The notes under the pieces are model-generated. The model made no database searches. It saw only the letters and a list, made by a program, of their open reading frames with translations, and had not been told where the DNA came from. A stretch of DNA of 64,000 bases from NCBI RefSeq assembly GCF_004362195.1, contig NZ_SNWG01000001.1, positions 1,674,001 through 1,738,000 of the forward strand. The letters are read 5' to 3'. A program made the translations under genes and the position numbers. This DNA is from Microbacterium sp. BK668 (GTDB lineage Bacteria > Actinomycetota > Actinomycetes > Actinomycetales > Microbacteriaceae). Of this stretch, positions 24,427-33,085 are shown in pieces. Positions within the stretch are counted from its first letter, which is position 1. Every line of letters begins with the position of its first letter.

Positions 24427-26301
24427 ATGACCGACCCCGCCGCCGCCGATCCCGCCGTCGCAGCAGCAGATGCCGAGCTTGCGCGCCTGCGCGCCGAGGC
24501 GGAGGCTGCCGAAGCCGAGCTGAAGGCAGCGCAGGCGAAGGCGGCACTCGCCGCCGCCGAGGCCGCAGCGGCGAGGGCGCGTGCCGCCCTTCAGGTGCCG
24601 GCTTCGCCACCCGAGTCGGCGGCGCCCCCCGCTCCGACCACGGCAGCCGAGCCGACGACATCGGAAGCACAGACCGGTCCTCTTGACGCCGACGACATCC
24701 AGAAGATCATCACGGGGTACACGTTCGAGGGGGAAACCCTCGACCTCGGCGCGCTCGTCAACGGCGAGCCCGTGCCCGCGGCGCAGATCCGCATCCCGCT
24801 CGGCATGGTGAACCGCCACGGCCTCGTCGCCGGGGCGACCGGCACCGGCAAGACCCGCACGCTGCAGGGTCTCGCCGAGCAGCTGGCGGCGAAGGGCGTG
24901 CCCGTGTTCGCCGCCGACATCAAAGGCGACCTCTCGGGGGTGGCGACGGCGGGTGAGCCGAACGAGAAGCTTCTCGCCCGCACGCGCGCCATCGGGCAGG
25001 ACTGGAAGCCGGAGGCGTCGGTCACGGAGTACTTCGCGCTGGGCGGCATCGGCAAGGGCGTGCCGGTCCGGGCGACGGTGAGCGGCTTCGGCCCGCTGCT
25101 GCTCAGCAAGGTGCTCGGGCTCAACGAGACCCAGGAGTCGAGCCTGGGACTGGTGTTCCACTATGCCGACGAGCACGGGCTCGCGCTCGTCGACCTGTCG
25201 GACCTGCGCGCGGTGCTCACCTACTTGACGAGCGACGAGGGCAAGGCGGAGCTGAAGACCCTCGGCGGCCTGTCGGCCGCGACCGCCGGGGTCATCCTCC
25301 GCGAGCTCATCACGTTCGCCGACCAGGGCGCCGACGTCTTCTTCGGCGAGCCGGAGTTCGCGGTGTCCGAGTTCCTGCGCGCCGCCCCGGATGGTCGAGG
25401 CGTCATCTCGCTTCTGGAGGTGCCGGGGGTCGCCGACAAGCCGGCGCTCTTCTCGACGTTCCTCATGTACCTCCTCGCCGACCTGTTCGAGCTGCTCCCC
25501 GAGGTCGGCGATCTCGACAAGCCGAAGCTCGTCTTCTTCTTCGACGAGGCGCACCTGCTCTTCAAGGACGCGTCGAAGGACTTCACCGCGGCCATCGTGC
25601 AGACCGTGCGGCTCATCCGGTCGAAGGGCGTCGGCGTCTTCTTCGTCACCCAGACTCCGAAGGACGTGCCCGGCGATGTGCTCGCGCAGCTCGGCTCACG
25701 CGTGCAGCACGCCCTACGCGCCTTCACCCCGGACGACGCGAAGGCACTGCGGGCGACGGTCGGGACCTATCCCACGTCCGGCTACGACCTCGAGCGCACG
25801 CTGCAGGAGCTCGGCACGGGAGAGGCGATCGTGACCGTGATGAGCGAGAAGGGCGCGCCGACCCCCGTGGCCTGGACGCGGCTGCGGGCGCCGCAGGGGC
25901 TCATGTCGCCCACGCCTGAGGCGACCATCGAGGCGGCGGTCGCGGCATCCCCCCTCCTCGCCAAGTACGGAACGGCCATCGACGCGGAATCCGCGCGCGA
26001 GATCCTCGCGGCGAAGATGAACGCCGCCGCCGAAGCCGCCGCCGCGGAGGAGGCCGCGCTCGCCAAGGCGAAGGCCGATGCCGAGTACGCGCGGCAGCAG
26101 GCCGCGATCGAGAAGCAGCAGGCTGCGGCCCAGAAGAAGGCCCAGGCAGAATACGACCGGCTGCTGAAGAAGACGTCCAGGACGACGCGGACGGCGCGGT
26201 CGCAGCAGAAGTCGCCGCTCGAGTCGATCCTCACCTCGAAGTCGACGGAGGCGATCCTCGCGGGCGTGATCCGCGGTGTGTTCGGCACCGGCCGGCGCTG
26301 A
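24427..26301 (+). CDS. HerA-like ATPase, DUF853 (YjgR) family
   Basis: P-loop ATPase of the HerA/FtsK superfamily, 624 aa. The N-terminal 55 residues are an Ala/Glu coiled coil; Walker A GATGTGKT is at 136-143; Walker B LVFFFDEAHLL near 371-381; a second Ala/Lys/Gln-rich coiled coil is at about 530-575 and a basic Arg/Thr-Ser segment follows. DUF853 proteins resemble HerA DNA translocases, but their role is not established. ATG is preceded by TAGGCT (24415-24420) with a 6-nt gap, a clear leaderless promoter. No NurA-type nuclease is next to it. Confidence 0.92.
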   Translation: MTDPAAADPAVAAADAELARLRAEAEAAEAELKAAQAKAALAAAEAAAARARAALQVPASPPESAAPPAPTTAAEPTTSEAQTGPLDADDIQKIITGYTFEGETLDLGALVNGEPVPAAQIRIPLGMVNRHGLVAGATGTGKTRTLQGLAEQLAAKGVPVFAADIKGDLSGVATAGEPNEKLLARTRAIGQDWKPEASVTEYFALGGIGKGVPVRATVSGFGPLLLSKVLGLNETQESSLGLVFHYADEHGLALVDLSDLRAVLTYLTSDEGKAELKTLGGLSAATAGVILRELITFADQGADVFFGEPEFAVSEFLRAAPDGRGVISLLEVPGVADKPALFSTFLMYLLADLFELLPEVGDLDKPKLVFFFDEAHLLFKDASKDFTAAIVQTVRLIRSKGVGVFFVTQTPKDVPGDVLAQLGSRVQHALRAFTPDDAKALRATVGTYPTSGYDLERTLQELGTGEAIVTVMSEKGAPTPVAWTRLRAPQGLMSPTPEATIEAAVAASPLLAKYGTAIDAESAREILAAKMNAAAEAAAAEEAALAKAKADAEYARQQAAIEKQQAAAQKKAQAEYDRLLKKTSRTTRTARSQQKSPLESILTSKSTEAILAGVIRGVFGTGRR

Positions 26302-26466
26302 CCCGGATCCCGCGCCCCCCGGCCACGCGACAGGCAGGCCGATCGAGCAGAGCATCCCGCCCAGCGGAAAGGCAGCGCTTGCCACGGCGCGGTCGACCTA
26401 GCATGGAGGAAGGCCGAGGCATCCGTCGCCCCGGCCCCGCGACGCGAGGAAGCACCGGTAGGCACC

Positions 26467-28917
26467 ATGGTCAAGCCCGCACCGACCGACGACATCGACG
26501 AGTCCAAGGTCACGCACGACAAGCCGAAGAAGGTCGCCGTCGGGGTCCCCGCGGTCATCCGCGCCCTGCAGATGTCGAACGACCAGATGGGGGTCGTCCG
26601 GAGCGTCCAGACGCTGCGCCGGGTCAACCAGAAGGACGGCTTCGACTGCCCCGGATGCGCGTGGCCCGAGAACGACCACCGCCACCTCGCAGAGTTCTGC
26701 GAGAACGGGGCGAAGGCCGTGGCCGAGGAGGCGACGCTCCGCCGCGTGGGCGCGGACTTCTTCGCCGAGCACTCCATCGCCGAGCTGGAGGGCCACGATG
26801 ACTGGTGGCTCGGCCAGCAGGGCCGCCTGACCGAGCCGATGCTGCTCGAGGAGGGGGCCACGCACTACCGGCCCATCTCATGGGACGACGCCTTGAGCGA
26901 GATCGCGGAGGCGCTGAAGAGCCTGGATGACCCGGACGAGGCCGTCTTCTACACCTCCGGCCGCACATCCAACGAGGCTGCCTTCCTCTACCAGCTCCTC
27001 GTACGCGGCCTCGGCACCAACAACCTGCCGGACTGCTCGAACATGTGCCACGAGTCATCCGGGTCCGCCCTCACCGAGACCATCGGAATCGGCAAGGGCA
27101 CCGTGTCGATCGACGACATCTACCAGGCCGAGCTCATCATCGTCGCCGGCCAGAACCCCGGCACCAACCACCCCCGCATGCTCAGCGCCCTCGAGAAGGC
27201 GAAGCAGAAAGGGGCGAAGATCATCGCCGTCAATCCGCTGCCCGAGGCGGGGCTCATCCGGTTCGAGAATCCGCAGACGGTGCGGGGCGTCGCGTTCGGC
27301 GGCACGAAGCTCGCCGACGAATTCGTCCAGATCCGCCTCGGCGGCGACCAGGCCCTTTTCCAGGCGATCGGCAAGCACCTGCTCGAGGCGGACGCGGCGA
27401 CGGGGCCGGGCGCCGGCGAAGCCGTCCTCGACCACGACTTCATCGCACAGCACACGAGCGGGTTCGCCGCGTACGCGGAGGCGATGGCGGATGCCTCGTG
27501 GGCGGAGCTCTGCGAGGCCACCGGACTGTCGGAGGCGGTGCTGCGAGGCGTCGGCGAGGCCGTCCGCACGTCACGCGCGACGATCGTCTGCTGGGCGATG
27601 GGGCTGACGCAGCACAAGCACTCCGTGCCGATGCTGCGCGACGTGGTCAACGTGCTGCTGCTGCAGGGCAGCATCGGCCGCCCGGGAGCCGGTGTATGCC
27701 CCGTCCGCGGTCACTCGAACGTGCAGGGCGACCGCACCGTGGGGATCTACGAGAAGCCGTCCGCGCGCTTCCTCGAAGCCCTCGACGCGGAATTCGCGTT
27801 CACGTCGCCGCGCGAGCACGGGTATGACACGGTGCAGGCGATCCGCGCGATGCGCGACGGGCGGGTCCGCTTCTTCATGGGAATGGGCGGCAACTTCGTC
27901 CTCGCCACGCCCGACACGGGCATCACCGAGCCGGCGATGCGCAACGTCGAGCTGACCGTGCAGGTGTCGACGAAGCTGAACCGGTCGCACGTCGTGACGG
28001 GCAGGCGCGCAATCATCCTGCCCACCCTCGGGAGGACCGACCGCGATCGGCGCGGCGGCGTCGAGCAGCGCGTGTCGGTCGAGGACTCCATGGGAGCCGT
28101 CCACTCGTCGCGTGGCCGTCTCGCCCCGCCCTCCGAGGACCTTCTGAGCGAGGTGGCGATCGTCGCGCGGCTGTGCGCCCTGGTGTTCGGGGCGGCGGCC
28201 GCCGCCCCACCCGTCCCCGAGGGCACGGGTGTCGTCGATCCCGAGCAGATCGACCGCGAGCAGGTGGAGAGATCGCCGCGCGAGGAGGCGGAGGCGCCGC
28301 AGACGCCTGCGCCGAGGCATCCTCTCAACGTCCCGCGCGCGGACTGGGCGGCCCTCGAGGCGGACTACGCGCTCATCCGGCACCACATCCAGAACGTGAT
28401 CCCCGGGTTCGACGACTACGAGAAGCGGATCGACAAGGGCGGGACTCTCCACCTGCCGAACGGACCCCGCGACGCGCGGACCTTCGCCACGGTCGACGGC
28501 AAGGCCCGCTTCACCAGGAACCCGCTGGAGTACCCGCGCATCCCGCCGGGTCGCGTGCTCCTGCAGACCCTCCGCTCGCACGACCAGTACAACACCACGA
28601 TCTACGGCAAGGACGATCGCTATCGCGGCATCCAGGGCGGCCGACGGGTTGTCCTGGTCAACGCGGACGACATCCGCGCCCTCGGCTTCGTCGAGGACGA
28701 GATCGTCGACCTGGTGTCCGAGTGGACCGGACAGGACGGCGTCCTGCAGGAGCGTCGCGCCGAGGAGTTCCGCGTCGTCGCGTACAGCACGCCGCGCGGC
28801 AACGCCGCCGCCTACTACCCCGAGACCAACGTGCTCGTACCCCTCGACTCCGTGGCGGACGTGAGCGGCACACCGACGTCGAAGTCCGTCGTGGTGCGGC
28901 TCGAGCACCGGGAGTAG
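26467..28917 (+). CDS. Molybdopterin-dependent oxidoreductase, FdhF/YdeP-like
   Basis: Large molybdopterin enzyme of 816 aa in the formate-dehydrogenase-alpha-like (YdeP) group. The N-terminal part has CPGCAWP (Cys61, Cys64) and a third Cys at 78 in EFCENG; a clear fourth iron-sulfur ligand is not evident. NLPDCSNMCHESSG and GQNPGTNHPRML are the cofactor-binding segments, and the C-terminal domain has QYNTTIYGKDDRYRGI. The linker near residues 575-620 is Pro/Ala/Glu-rich. ATG 26467 follows a TAGCAT promoter at 26399-26404. No beta/gamma formate dehydrogenase subunits are nearby, so the electron partner is unknown; fdhD and all cofactor genes lie downstream. Confidence 0.9.
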   Translation: MVKPAPTDDIDESKVTHDKPKKVAVGVPAVIRALQMSNDQMGVVRSVQTLRRVNQKDGFDCPGCAWPENDHRHLAEFCENGAKAVAEEATLRRVGADFFAEHSIAELEGHDDWWLGQQGRLTEPMLLEEGATHYRPISWDDALSEIAEALKSLDDPDEAVFYTSGRTSNEAAFLYQLLVRGLGTNNLPDCSNMCHESSGSALTETIGIGKGTVSIDDIYQAELIIVAGQNPGTNHPRMLSALEKAKQKGAKIIAVNPLPEAGLIRFENPQTVRGVAFGGTKLADEFVQIRLGGDQALFQAIGKHLLEADAATGPGAGEAVLDHDFIAQHTSGFAAYAEAMADASWAELCEATGLSEAVLRGVGEAVRTSRATIVCWAMGLTQHKHSVPMLRDVVNVLLLQGSIGRPGAGVCPVRGHSNVQGDRTVGIYEKPSARFLEALDAEFAFTSPREHGYDTVQAIRAMRDGRVRFFMGMGGNFVLATPDTGITEPAMRNVELTVQVSTKLNRSHVVTGRRAIILPTLGRTDRDRRGGVEQRVSVEDSMGAVHSSRGRLAPPSEDLLSEVAIVARLCALVFGAAAAAPPVPEGTGVVDPEQIDREQVERSPREEAEAPQTPAPRHPLNVPRADWAALEADYALIRHHIQNVIPGFDDYEKRIDKGGTLHLPNGPRDARTFATVDGKARFTRNPLEYPRIPPGRVLLQTLRSHDQYNTTIYGKDDRYRGIQGGRRVVLVNADDIRALGFVEDEIVDLVSEWTGQDGVLQERRAEEFRVVAYSTPRGNAAAYYPETNVLVPLDSVADVSGTPTSKSVVVRLEHRE

Positions 28918-28928
28918 TCCCGTGCGCT

Positions 28929-29007
28929 GACGGAGATGCGCAGGAGGGCGGAGATGCGCAGGATGGCGGAGATGTGCAGGATGACGGAGATGTGCAGGAT
29001 GACGGAG
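28929..29007. repeat. 18-bp minisatellite, 4.4 copies
   Basis: Units at 28929-28946, 28947-28964, 28965-28982 and 28983-29000, plus 7 nt, with consensus G(A/G)CGGAGATG(C/T)GCAGGAT. It lies 12 nt beyond the stop of the molybdopterin oxidoreductase gene. I see no gene in 28918-29148 besides this array and the promoter of the next gene. Confidence 0.9.
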
Positions 29008-29148
29008 CCTGCGGGGTGCCGGCATCCGTCTTCGTCGCACAACTCCGTCGTCGTGCGCACGCGGTCTCGCGCTCCGGTCGGCCCCGCCCGCTGAGAAAGT
29101 TCGGCAAGACCGGGCCGAGGCATCCGTCACGGCAATAACGTCGGTATC

Positions 29149-30762
29149 GTGACCGACCTCACCTCCCCGACCGGGCAGGAGCCCGCGCTCCGCGCCGTCC
29201 CTCGTGCCGACGGGGAGCCGCCTCGTGCCCTCGTGCTCGGAGCGACCGGGTACATCGGCGGTCGCCTCGTGCCGCGACTGCTCGCCGCGGGCTACCGCGT
29301 GCGCGTCCTCGCGCGCGATGCCACCAGGGTCGGCACCTTCGACTGGTCGGAGCGCGTCGAGGTGGTCGAGGGTGCGGCGGGCGATGCCGAGGCCGTCGCC
29401 GAGGCCGTGGGCGATGTGGATGTGCTCTACTACCTCATCCACTCGATGTCGTCGGGCAAGGCCTTCGAGGAGGCCGACCGCGTTGCGGCGCGGACCGTCG
29501 CGGATGCGGCGGCGGCAGCCGGCGTCCATCGCATCGTGTACCTGGGCGGCCTCCACCCCGACGACGCGGACCTGTCGCCTCACCTGCGCTCGAGGGTCGA
29601 GGTGGGGGAGATCCTTCTCGCGTCCGGCGTGCCGACGCTCGTGCTGCAGGCCGGAGTGGTCATCGGGTCCGGATCGGCGTCGTTCGAGATGGTGCGGCAC
29701 CTCACCGAGGTGCTGCCCTACATGCCCGCTCCGAAGTGGGTGCGCAACCGCATCCAGCCGATCGCGGTGCGCGACGTGATGCACTACCTGCTCGGGGCCG
29801 CGCGGGTCGACGACGACGTCAACCGTGCGGTCGACATCGGCGGTCCCGACGTGCTGCGCTACGGGCAGATGATGAACGGCTACGCCGTCGAGGCGGGGCT
29901 GCCCCAGCGTGCGATCGCGGCGCTGCCCGTGCTCACGCCGCGGCTCGCCTCGCACTGGGTGAACCTCGTGACCCCGATCCCGCGGTCCATCGCGCGGCCG
30001 CTCGTCGAGTCGCTGCAGAACGACTGCATCGTGAAGAACGACGACGTCGACGCGCTCATCCCCCCTCCCGAGGACGGCCTGACCCCCTATCGCCGGGCGG
30101 TGGCGCTGGCCCTCGGCCGCGAGAACGAGGACAACGTCGAGACGAGCTGGCTCGACGCCGAGGTGCTCGGCGTGCCGAGCGATCCGCTGCCGAGCGACCC
30201 GGACTGGGCGGGCCGGACGGTCTTCACCGACGTGCGCACGGCCCACACGACGGCCGATCCGGCGCGCCTGTGGGCGGTCATCGAGGGGATCGGCGGCGTC
30301 AACGGCTGGTACTCGCAGCCGCTGCTGTGGGCCGTCCGCGGCTGGATGGACAAGCTCGTCGGCGGCGTCGGCCTGGCACGCGGCCGGCGCAGCAGGTCGA
30401 GACTCGAGGTCGGCGACGCGCTGGACTTCTGGCGCGTGGAGGCGATCGAGCCGGGACGGATGCTGCGCCTGCGCGCGGAGATGAAGGTTCCGGGCGGCGC
30501 GTGGCTCGAGCTGCGGGCGAGCCCCGACGGCAGCGGCTCCCGCTACGACCAGCGGGCGGTCTTCTTCCCGAGGGGACTCACCGGACGGCTCTACTGGCTC
30601 GCCGTGCTGCCCTTCCACGGATTCATCTTCCGCGGCATGGCGAACCGCATCACCGCCACGGCGGAGGGGACCGGCTCGGAGCCGCGAACGGCGACCGCCG
30701 GCTCGGAGCCGCGGACGGCGACCGCCGGCTCGGAGCCGCGAACGGCGACCGCCGGCTCGTAG
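29149..30762 (+). CDS. NAD(P)-binding SDR/DUF2867 fusion protein
   Basis: Two-domain protein of 537 aa. Residues 25-300 form an atypical SDR/NmrA-like Rossmann domain (GATGYIG at 31-37; YLIHSM in place of a classical active site). Residues about 340-500 match DUF2867, a START-like domain (RLWAVIEGIGGVNGWYSQPL, FFPRGLTGRLYW). Actinobacterial relatives of this architecture are uncharacterised. GTG 29149 follows TAACGT by 7 nt (leaderless). The C-terminus is three exact GSEPRTATA repeats encoded by 27-bp units, absent from relatives as far as I know. Confidence 0.87.
   Translation: MTDLTSPTGQEPALRAVPRADGEPPRALVLGATGYIGGRLVPRLLAAGYRVRVLARDATRVGTFDWSERVEVVEGAAGDAEAVAEAVGDVDVLYYLIHSMSSGKAFEEADRVAARTVADAAAAAGVHRIVYLGGLHPDDADLSPHLRSRVEVGEILLASGVPTLVLQAGVVIGSGSASFEMVRHLTEVLPYMPAPKWVRNRIQPIAVRDVMHYLLGAARVDDDVNRAVDIGGPDVLRYGQMMNGYAVEAGLPQRAIAALPVLTPRLASHWVNLVTPIPRSIARPLVESLQNDCIVKNDDVDALIPPPEDGLTPYRRAVALALGRENEDNVETSWLDAEVLGVPSDPLPSDPDWAGRTVFTDVRTAHTTADPARLWAVIEGIGGVNGWYSQPLLWAVRGWMDKLVGGVGLARGRRSRSRLEVGDALDFWRVEAIEPGRMLRLRAEMKVPGGAWLELRASPDGSGSRYDQRAVFFPRGLTGRLYWLAVLPFHGFIFRGMANRITATAEGTGSEPRTATAGSEPRTATAGSEPRTATAGS
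30673..30759 (+). repeat. 27-bp in-frame tandem repeat at a gene 3' end
   Basis: Three copies at 30673-30699, 30700-30726 and 30727-30753 (one A/G difference) plus a 6-nt partial copy, running up to the stop codon. In frame they encode (GSEPRTATA)x3-GS. The stop TAG (30760-30762) is also the start of the TAGGCT -10 element of the next gene. Confidence 0.95.
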
Positions 30763-30771
30763 GCTGGATGC

Positions 30772-31272
30772 ATGAGCTACTCCGCCGCCGTCATCACGGT
30801 CTCCGACCGCTCCGCGGCGGGCGCGCGTCCGGACGCCGCGGGCCCCGCGGCCGTCTCGCGGCTCATCGAGGGCGGCTTCGCGTGCGATGAGCCGATCGTC
30901 GTCCCCGACGGCGCCGACAGCGTCGAGCGCGCGCTGTGGGCGGTGCTGGCCGGGGGTGCGCGGCTCGTCGTCACCATGGGCGGAACCGGCGTGGGCCCAC
31001 GGGACGAAACCCCGGAAGGCACGGCGCGTGTCATCGGACGTCCGGTGCCGGGCATCGCCGAGGAGCTCCGGCGGCTCGGCGCTGCCGAGACCCCGGGTGG
31101 CATGATCTCCCGCGGTCTGTCCGGTGTCGTCGACCCCGTGCCGGGTGTCACGGAGGGAGCGCTCATCGTCAACCTTCCCGGGTCGCCGAAGGCCGTGGCA
31201 TCCGGGATCCCCGTCGTCCTCTCCGTCGCACGCCACGTGATCGACCAGCTGGCGGGCGGTGATCACGCGTGA
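30772..31272 (+). CDS. MogA/MoaB family molybdenum cofactor protein
   Basis: Molybdopterin adenylyltransferase-type protein (MogA/MoaB), 166 aa, that activates molybdopterin before molybdate insertion by MoeA. The MPT-binding motif GGTGVGPRDETPEGT is near residues 64-78, and NLPGSPKAV near 138 is the second signature. ATG 30772 has TAGGCT (30760-30765) 6 nt upstream. The last 4 nt overlap moaE (GTGA), so the two are coupled. MogA versus MoaB cannot be settled by eye. Confidence 0.92.
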   Translation: MSYSAAVITVSDRSAAGARPDAAGPAAVSRLIEGGFACDEPIVVPDGADSVERALWAVLAGGARLVVTMGGTGVGPRDETPEGTARVIGRPVPGIAEELRRLGAAETPGGMISRGLSGVVDPVPGVTEGALIVNLPGSPKAVASGIPVVLSVARHVIDQLAGGDHA

Positions 31273-31712
31273 GCGCCGTGCGCGTGAGCGCCGTGCGCCT
31301 GGCCGCCGTGAGCGACCGCCCCCTCGACCTCGCGGCCCACGTGACGGCGGTGGAGGATCCGACGTGCGGCGCCGTCACCACGTTCGTCGGACGCGTGCGG
31401 GATCACGATCCGGATGCCGCGACCCGCGTCGTCGCGCTGGAATACACCGCGCATCCCGACGTCGAGGAGACCCTGAACCGCCTCGCGGTGGACGCGATCG
31501 GCACGACCGGAGCGCTCGTCGCGGTCAGCCATCGGATCGGGCGGCTCGAGGTCGGTGATCTCGCGGTCGTCATCGCCGTCGCCTCGTCGCACCGCGCAGA
31601 GGCGTTCGACGTGTGCCGCACGCTCATCGAGACGATCAAGACCGACCTGCCGGTGTGGAAGCGGCAGGTCGAGGCCGACGGCACGACGGCGTGGAAGGGT
31701 CTCGGCGGCTGA
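31269..31712 (+). CDS. moaE: Molybdopterin synthase catalytic subunit
   Basis: Large subunit of MPT synthase, 147 aa, which transfers sulfur from MoaD to cyclic pyranopterin monophosphate. Family segments: GAVTTFVGRVRDHD (35-48), LEYTAHPD, HRIGRLEVGD and the catalytic Lys segment VWKRQVEADGTTAW near the C-terminus. The GTG start overlaps the previous stop. The small subunit gene moaD is 227 nt away on the other strand, pointing towards it. Confidence 0.95.
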   Translation: MSAVRVSAVRLAAVSDRPLDLAAHVTAVEDPTCGAVTTFVGRVRDHDPDAATRVVALEYTAHPDVEETLNRLAVDAIGTTGALVAVSHRIGRLEVGDLAVVIAVASSHRAEAFDVCRTLIETIKTDLPVWKRQVEADGTTAWKGLGG

Positions 31713-31804
31713 CCCCCAGCGGCTGCCCCTCGGCGGCTGACCCCCGGCGAGTCCGCGGGGAGCCTCCGTACGACGGACGGAGCTGCGAGCCTCCGTACGA
31801 CGGA
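31701..31804. repeat. Two nested direct-repeat pairs after moaE
   Basis: CTCGGCGGCTGACCCCC occurs at 31701-31717 (covering the moaE stop) and again at 31729-31745. GAGCCTCCGTACGACGGA occurs at 31760-31777 and 31787-31804, and the first copy with its flank forms a CTCCGT-N7-ACGGAG hairpin. The convergent moaE and moaD transcripts meet here, so these may act as terminators. No gene is seen in 31713-31938. Confidence 0.8.
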
Positions 31805-31938
31805 TGGAGACTCAGCGAGCCTCTGCGAGCCTGGGTCGGTCGGAGAATCGCGCCTCGGTCGGACGATTCGGGCCGGATGATCCGACGTGCGTGCGATCCT
31901 CCGACGTGGTGAGGGACCTCACGTCGGATCCGACCCCC

Positions 31939-32172
31939 TCAGCCGCCGGCGAACGGGGGCAGCACGTCGACGAGGTCGTCGGCCCCGAGAGGCGTCTGGT
32001 CGTCGACCCGGGCGCCGCCGACGAGGACGGCGCAGCGGGGCAGGATGCCGCCCAGGCCGGGGTGGTCGGTCGAGACGGCTCGGCGCAGGTCGCCGAGGGT
32101 GCGCTCGCCGCGCTCCTCGACCTCGAGCCCGGTCGCCTCCGCGGCCGCGGCGAAGTAGCGGACGCGCGCCAT
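31939..32172 (-). CDS. moaD: Molybdopterin synthase sulfur carrier subunit
   Basis: Ubiquitin-like sulfur carrier, 77 aa. It starts MARVRYFAAAAEATG and ends in the required LPPFAGG, whose terminal Gly-Gly is adenylated by MoeB and thiocarboxylated. It is the last gene of the six-gene reverse operon; its start shares one base with the DUF6457 stop. Confidence 0.95.
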   Translation of the reverse strand: MARVRYFAAAAEATGLEVEERGERTLGDLRRAVSTDHPGLGGILPRCAVLVGGARVDDQTPLGADDLVDVLPPFAGG

Positions 32173-32441
32173 CAGGCCTCCCACCCCTGGGCGAGCTCGA
32201 TGACGGCGGCGGCGGCGGACCGGACATCCTCGGGCGAACCGCCCGCGCGTCCGGCGACGAGCCCCGCGACGAACGTGCTGATGGGTGCCGCTGGACGCGC
32301 CACGCCGTTCGCTGCCTCGCGCGCGAGGTCGAGGACCAGCGCGATGGGCACGTCGCCGTCGGAGAGATCGAAGCGCTCGCGGAGCGCGCGGGCCCAGGCG
32401 TCGAGCGCTTCGGGCGGGAGGGTTCGGGATGCCTCGGTCAT
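32172..32441 (-). CDS. DUF6457 protein within the Moco operon
   Basis: A small soluble helical protein of 89 aa matching DUF6457 (LPPEALDAWARALRERFDLSD, VLDLAREAANGVARPAAP). It is locked between mobA and moaD by ATGA and TGATG overlaps, so it is made together with cofactor biosynthesis enzymes. No function is established. In some actinobacteria the domain is, to my knowledge, fused or adjacent to MobA, which suggests an accessory role in nucleotide attachment. Confidence 0.87.
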   Translation of the reverse strand: MTEASRTLPPEALDAWARALRERFDLSDGDVPIALVLDLAREAANGVARPAAPISTFVAGLVAGRAGGSPEDVRSAAAAVIELAQGWEA

Positions 32442-33085
32442 GGTGTCTCCTCCTCAGCGGCGGGTGACGGCGAGGTGCGGGCCGCGACCTCGCGGGCTCT
32501 GTGGAGATCCTCCCACGTGTCGACATCGCTGGTCAGATCATCGGGCGCCGCGACCGCGGCGATCGCGAGATCCTCGAGCAGATCCCGCACCGGTGCGTCC
32601 CGGCCCTGATCGGGAATCACGCGGGCAGCTGCTCGCAGAGCACGTGTCCGGTAGAGGCCGGTCAGCCACTGCGGACGACTCGACGGGTCGGTGAGGCAGA
32701 CCCCCTCGGTGTCGGAGGGCAGGAGGAGGATGCCGGATCTGAGCCGCTCGACGGCGGCGCCGACGAAGGGAAGGTCGCATGCCAGGAGGAACGTCCAGTC
32801 GGGCTCGGGATCCCACAGCTCGGCACGGCTGAAGGCGGCGACGATCCCGGCGACGGGACCGCCGAAGGGAGGCTCTTCAGAGACCCAGCTGACGTCGAGC
32901 GACGCGTCCAGCACCGGGGCCGCCACGACGATCGGGCGCGCCGCGGCGCCGCGGGCGGCGTCGACCGCGCGGGCGAGGAGGGAGCGTCCGCCGACCTCGA
33001 AGAGCGGTTTGACGGCCCCGCCGACGCGCCTCGCCCGGCCGCCCGCGAGGAGCACGGCGCCGAACGTCGGGGCAGGCACGGTCAC
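32438..33085 (-). CDS. mobA: MobA-like molybdenum cofactor nucleotidyltransferase
   Basis: NTP-transferase of 215 aa, expected to attach GMP (or CMP) to molybdopterin. The N-terminal LLAGGRARRVGGAVKPL keeps the LAGG-x3-R-x-G-x2-K pattern though RVGG replaces the usual RMG; LACDLPFV carries the metal-binding Asp. GTG 33085 overlaps the moaC stop by 4 nt. Guanylyl versus cytidylyl specificity cannot be read from the sequence; the formate-dehydrogenase-like enzyme in the window would need the guanine dinucleotide form. Confidence 0.88.
   Translation of the reverse strand: MTVPAPTFGAVLLAGGRARRVGGAVKPLFEVGGRSLLARAVDAARGAAARPIVVAAPVLDASLDVSWVSEEPPFGGPVAGIVAAFSRAELWDPEPDWTFLLACDLPFVGAAVERLRSGILLLPSDTEGVCLTDPSSRPQWLTGLYRTRALRAAARVIPDQGRDAPVRDLLEDLAIAAVAAPDDLTSDVDTWEDLHRAREVAARTSPSPAAEEETP

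Noticed and set aside
24427..26301. HerA-type anti-phage system
   Set aside because: Defence HerA genes pair with a nuclease or Sir2/DUF4297 gene; none is adjacent, and the DUF853 family is broadly chromosomal.
26352..26369. Third copy of the molybdenum operator before the FdhF-like gene
   Set aside because: About 14 of 18 positions match, but part of the match is the very common GCATCC hexamer, and the inverted-repeat spacing differs (N3). Kept only as a hint.
28929..29007. CRISPR-like or coding repeat
   Set aside because: 18-bp units without spacers and no start codon with a ribosome site; a minisatellite.
27571..31266. Very long open frame on the reverse strand (over 1200 codons)
   Set aside because: It lies antisense to the molybdopterin enzyme, SDR and mogA/moaB genes, all with clear motifs. 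Its product is Arg/Asp/His-rich with no domain; long antisense frames are expected at this GC content.
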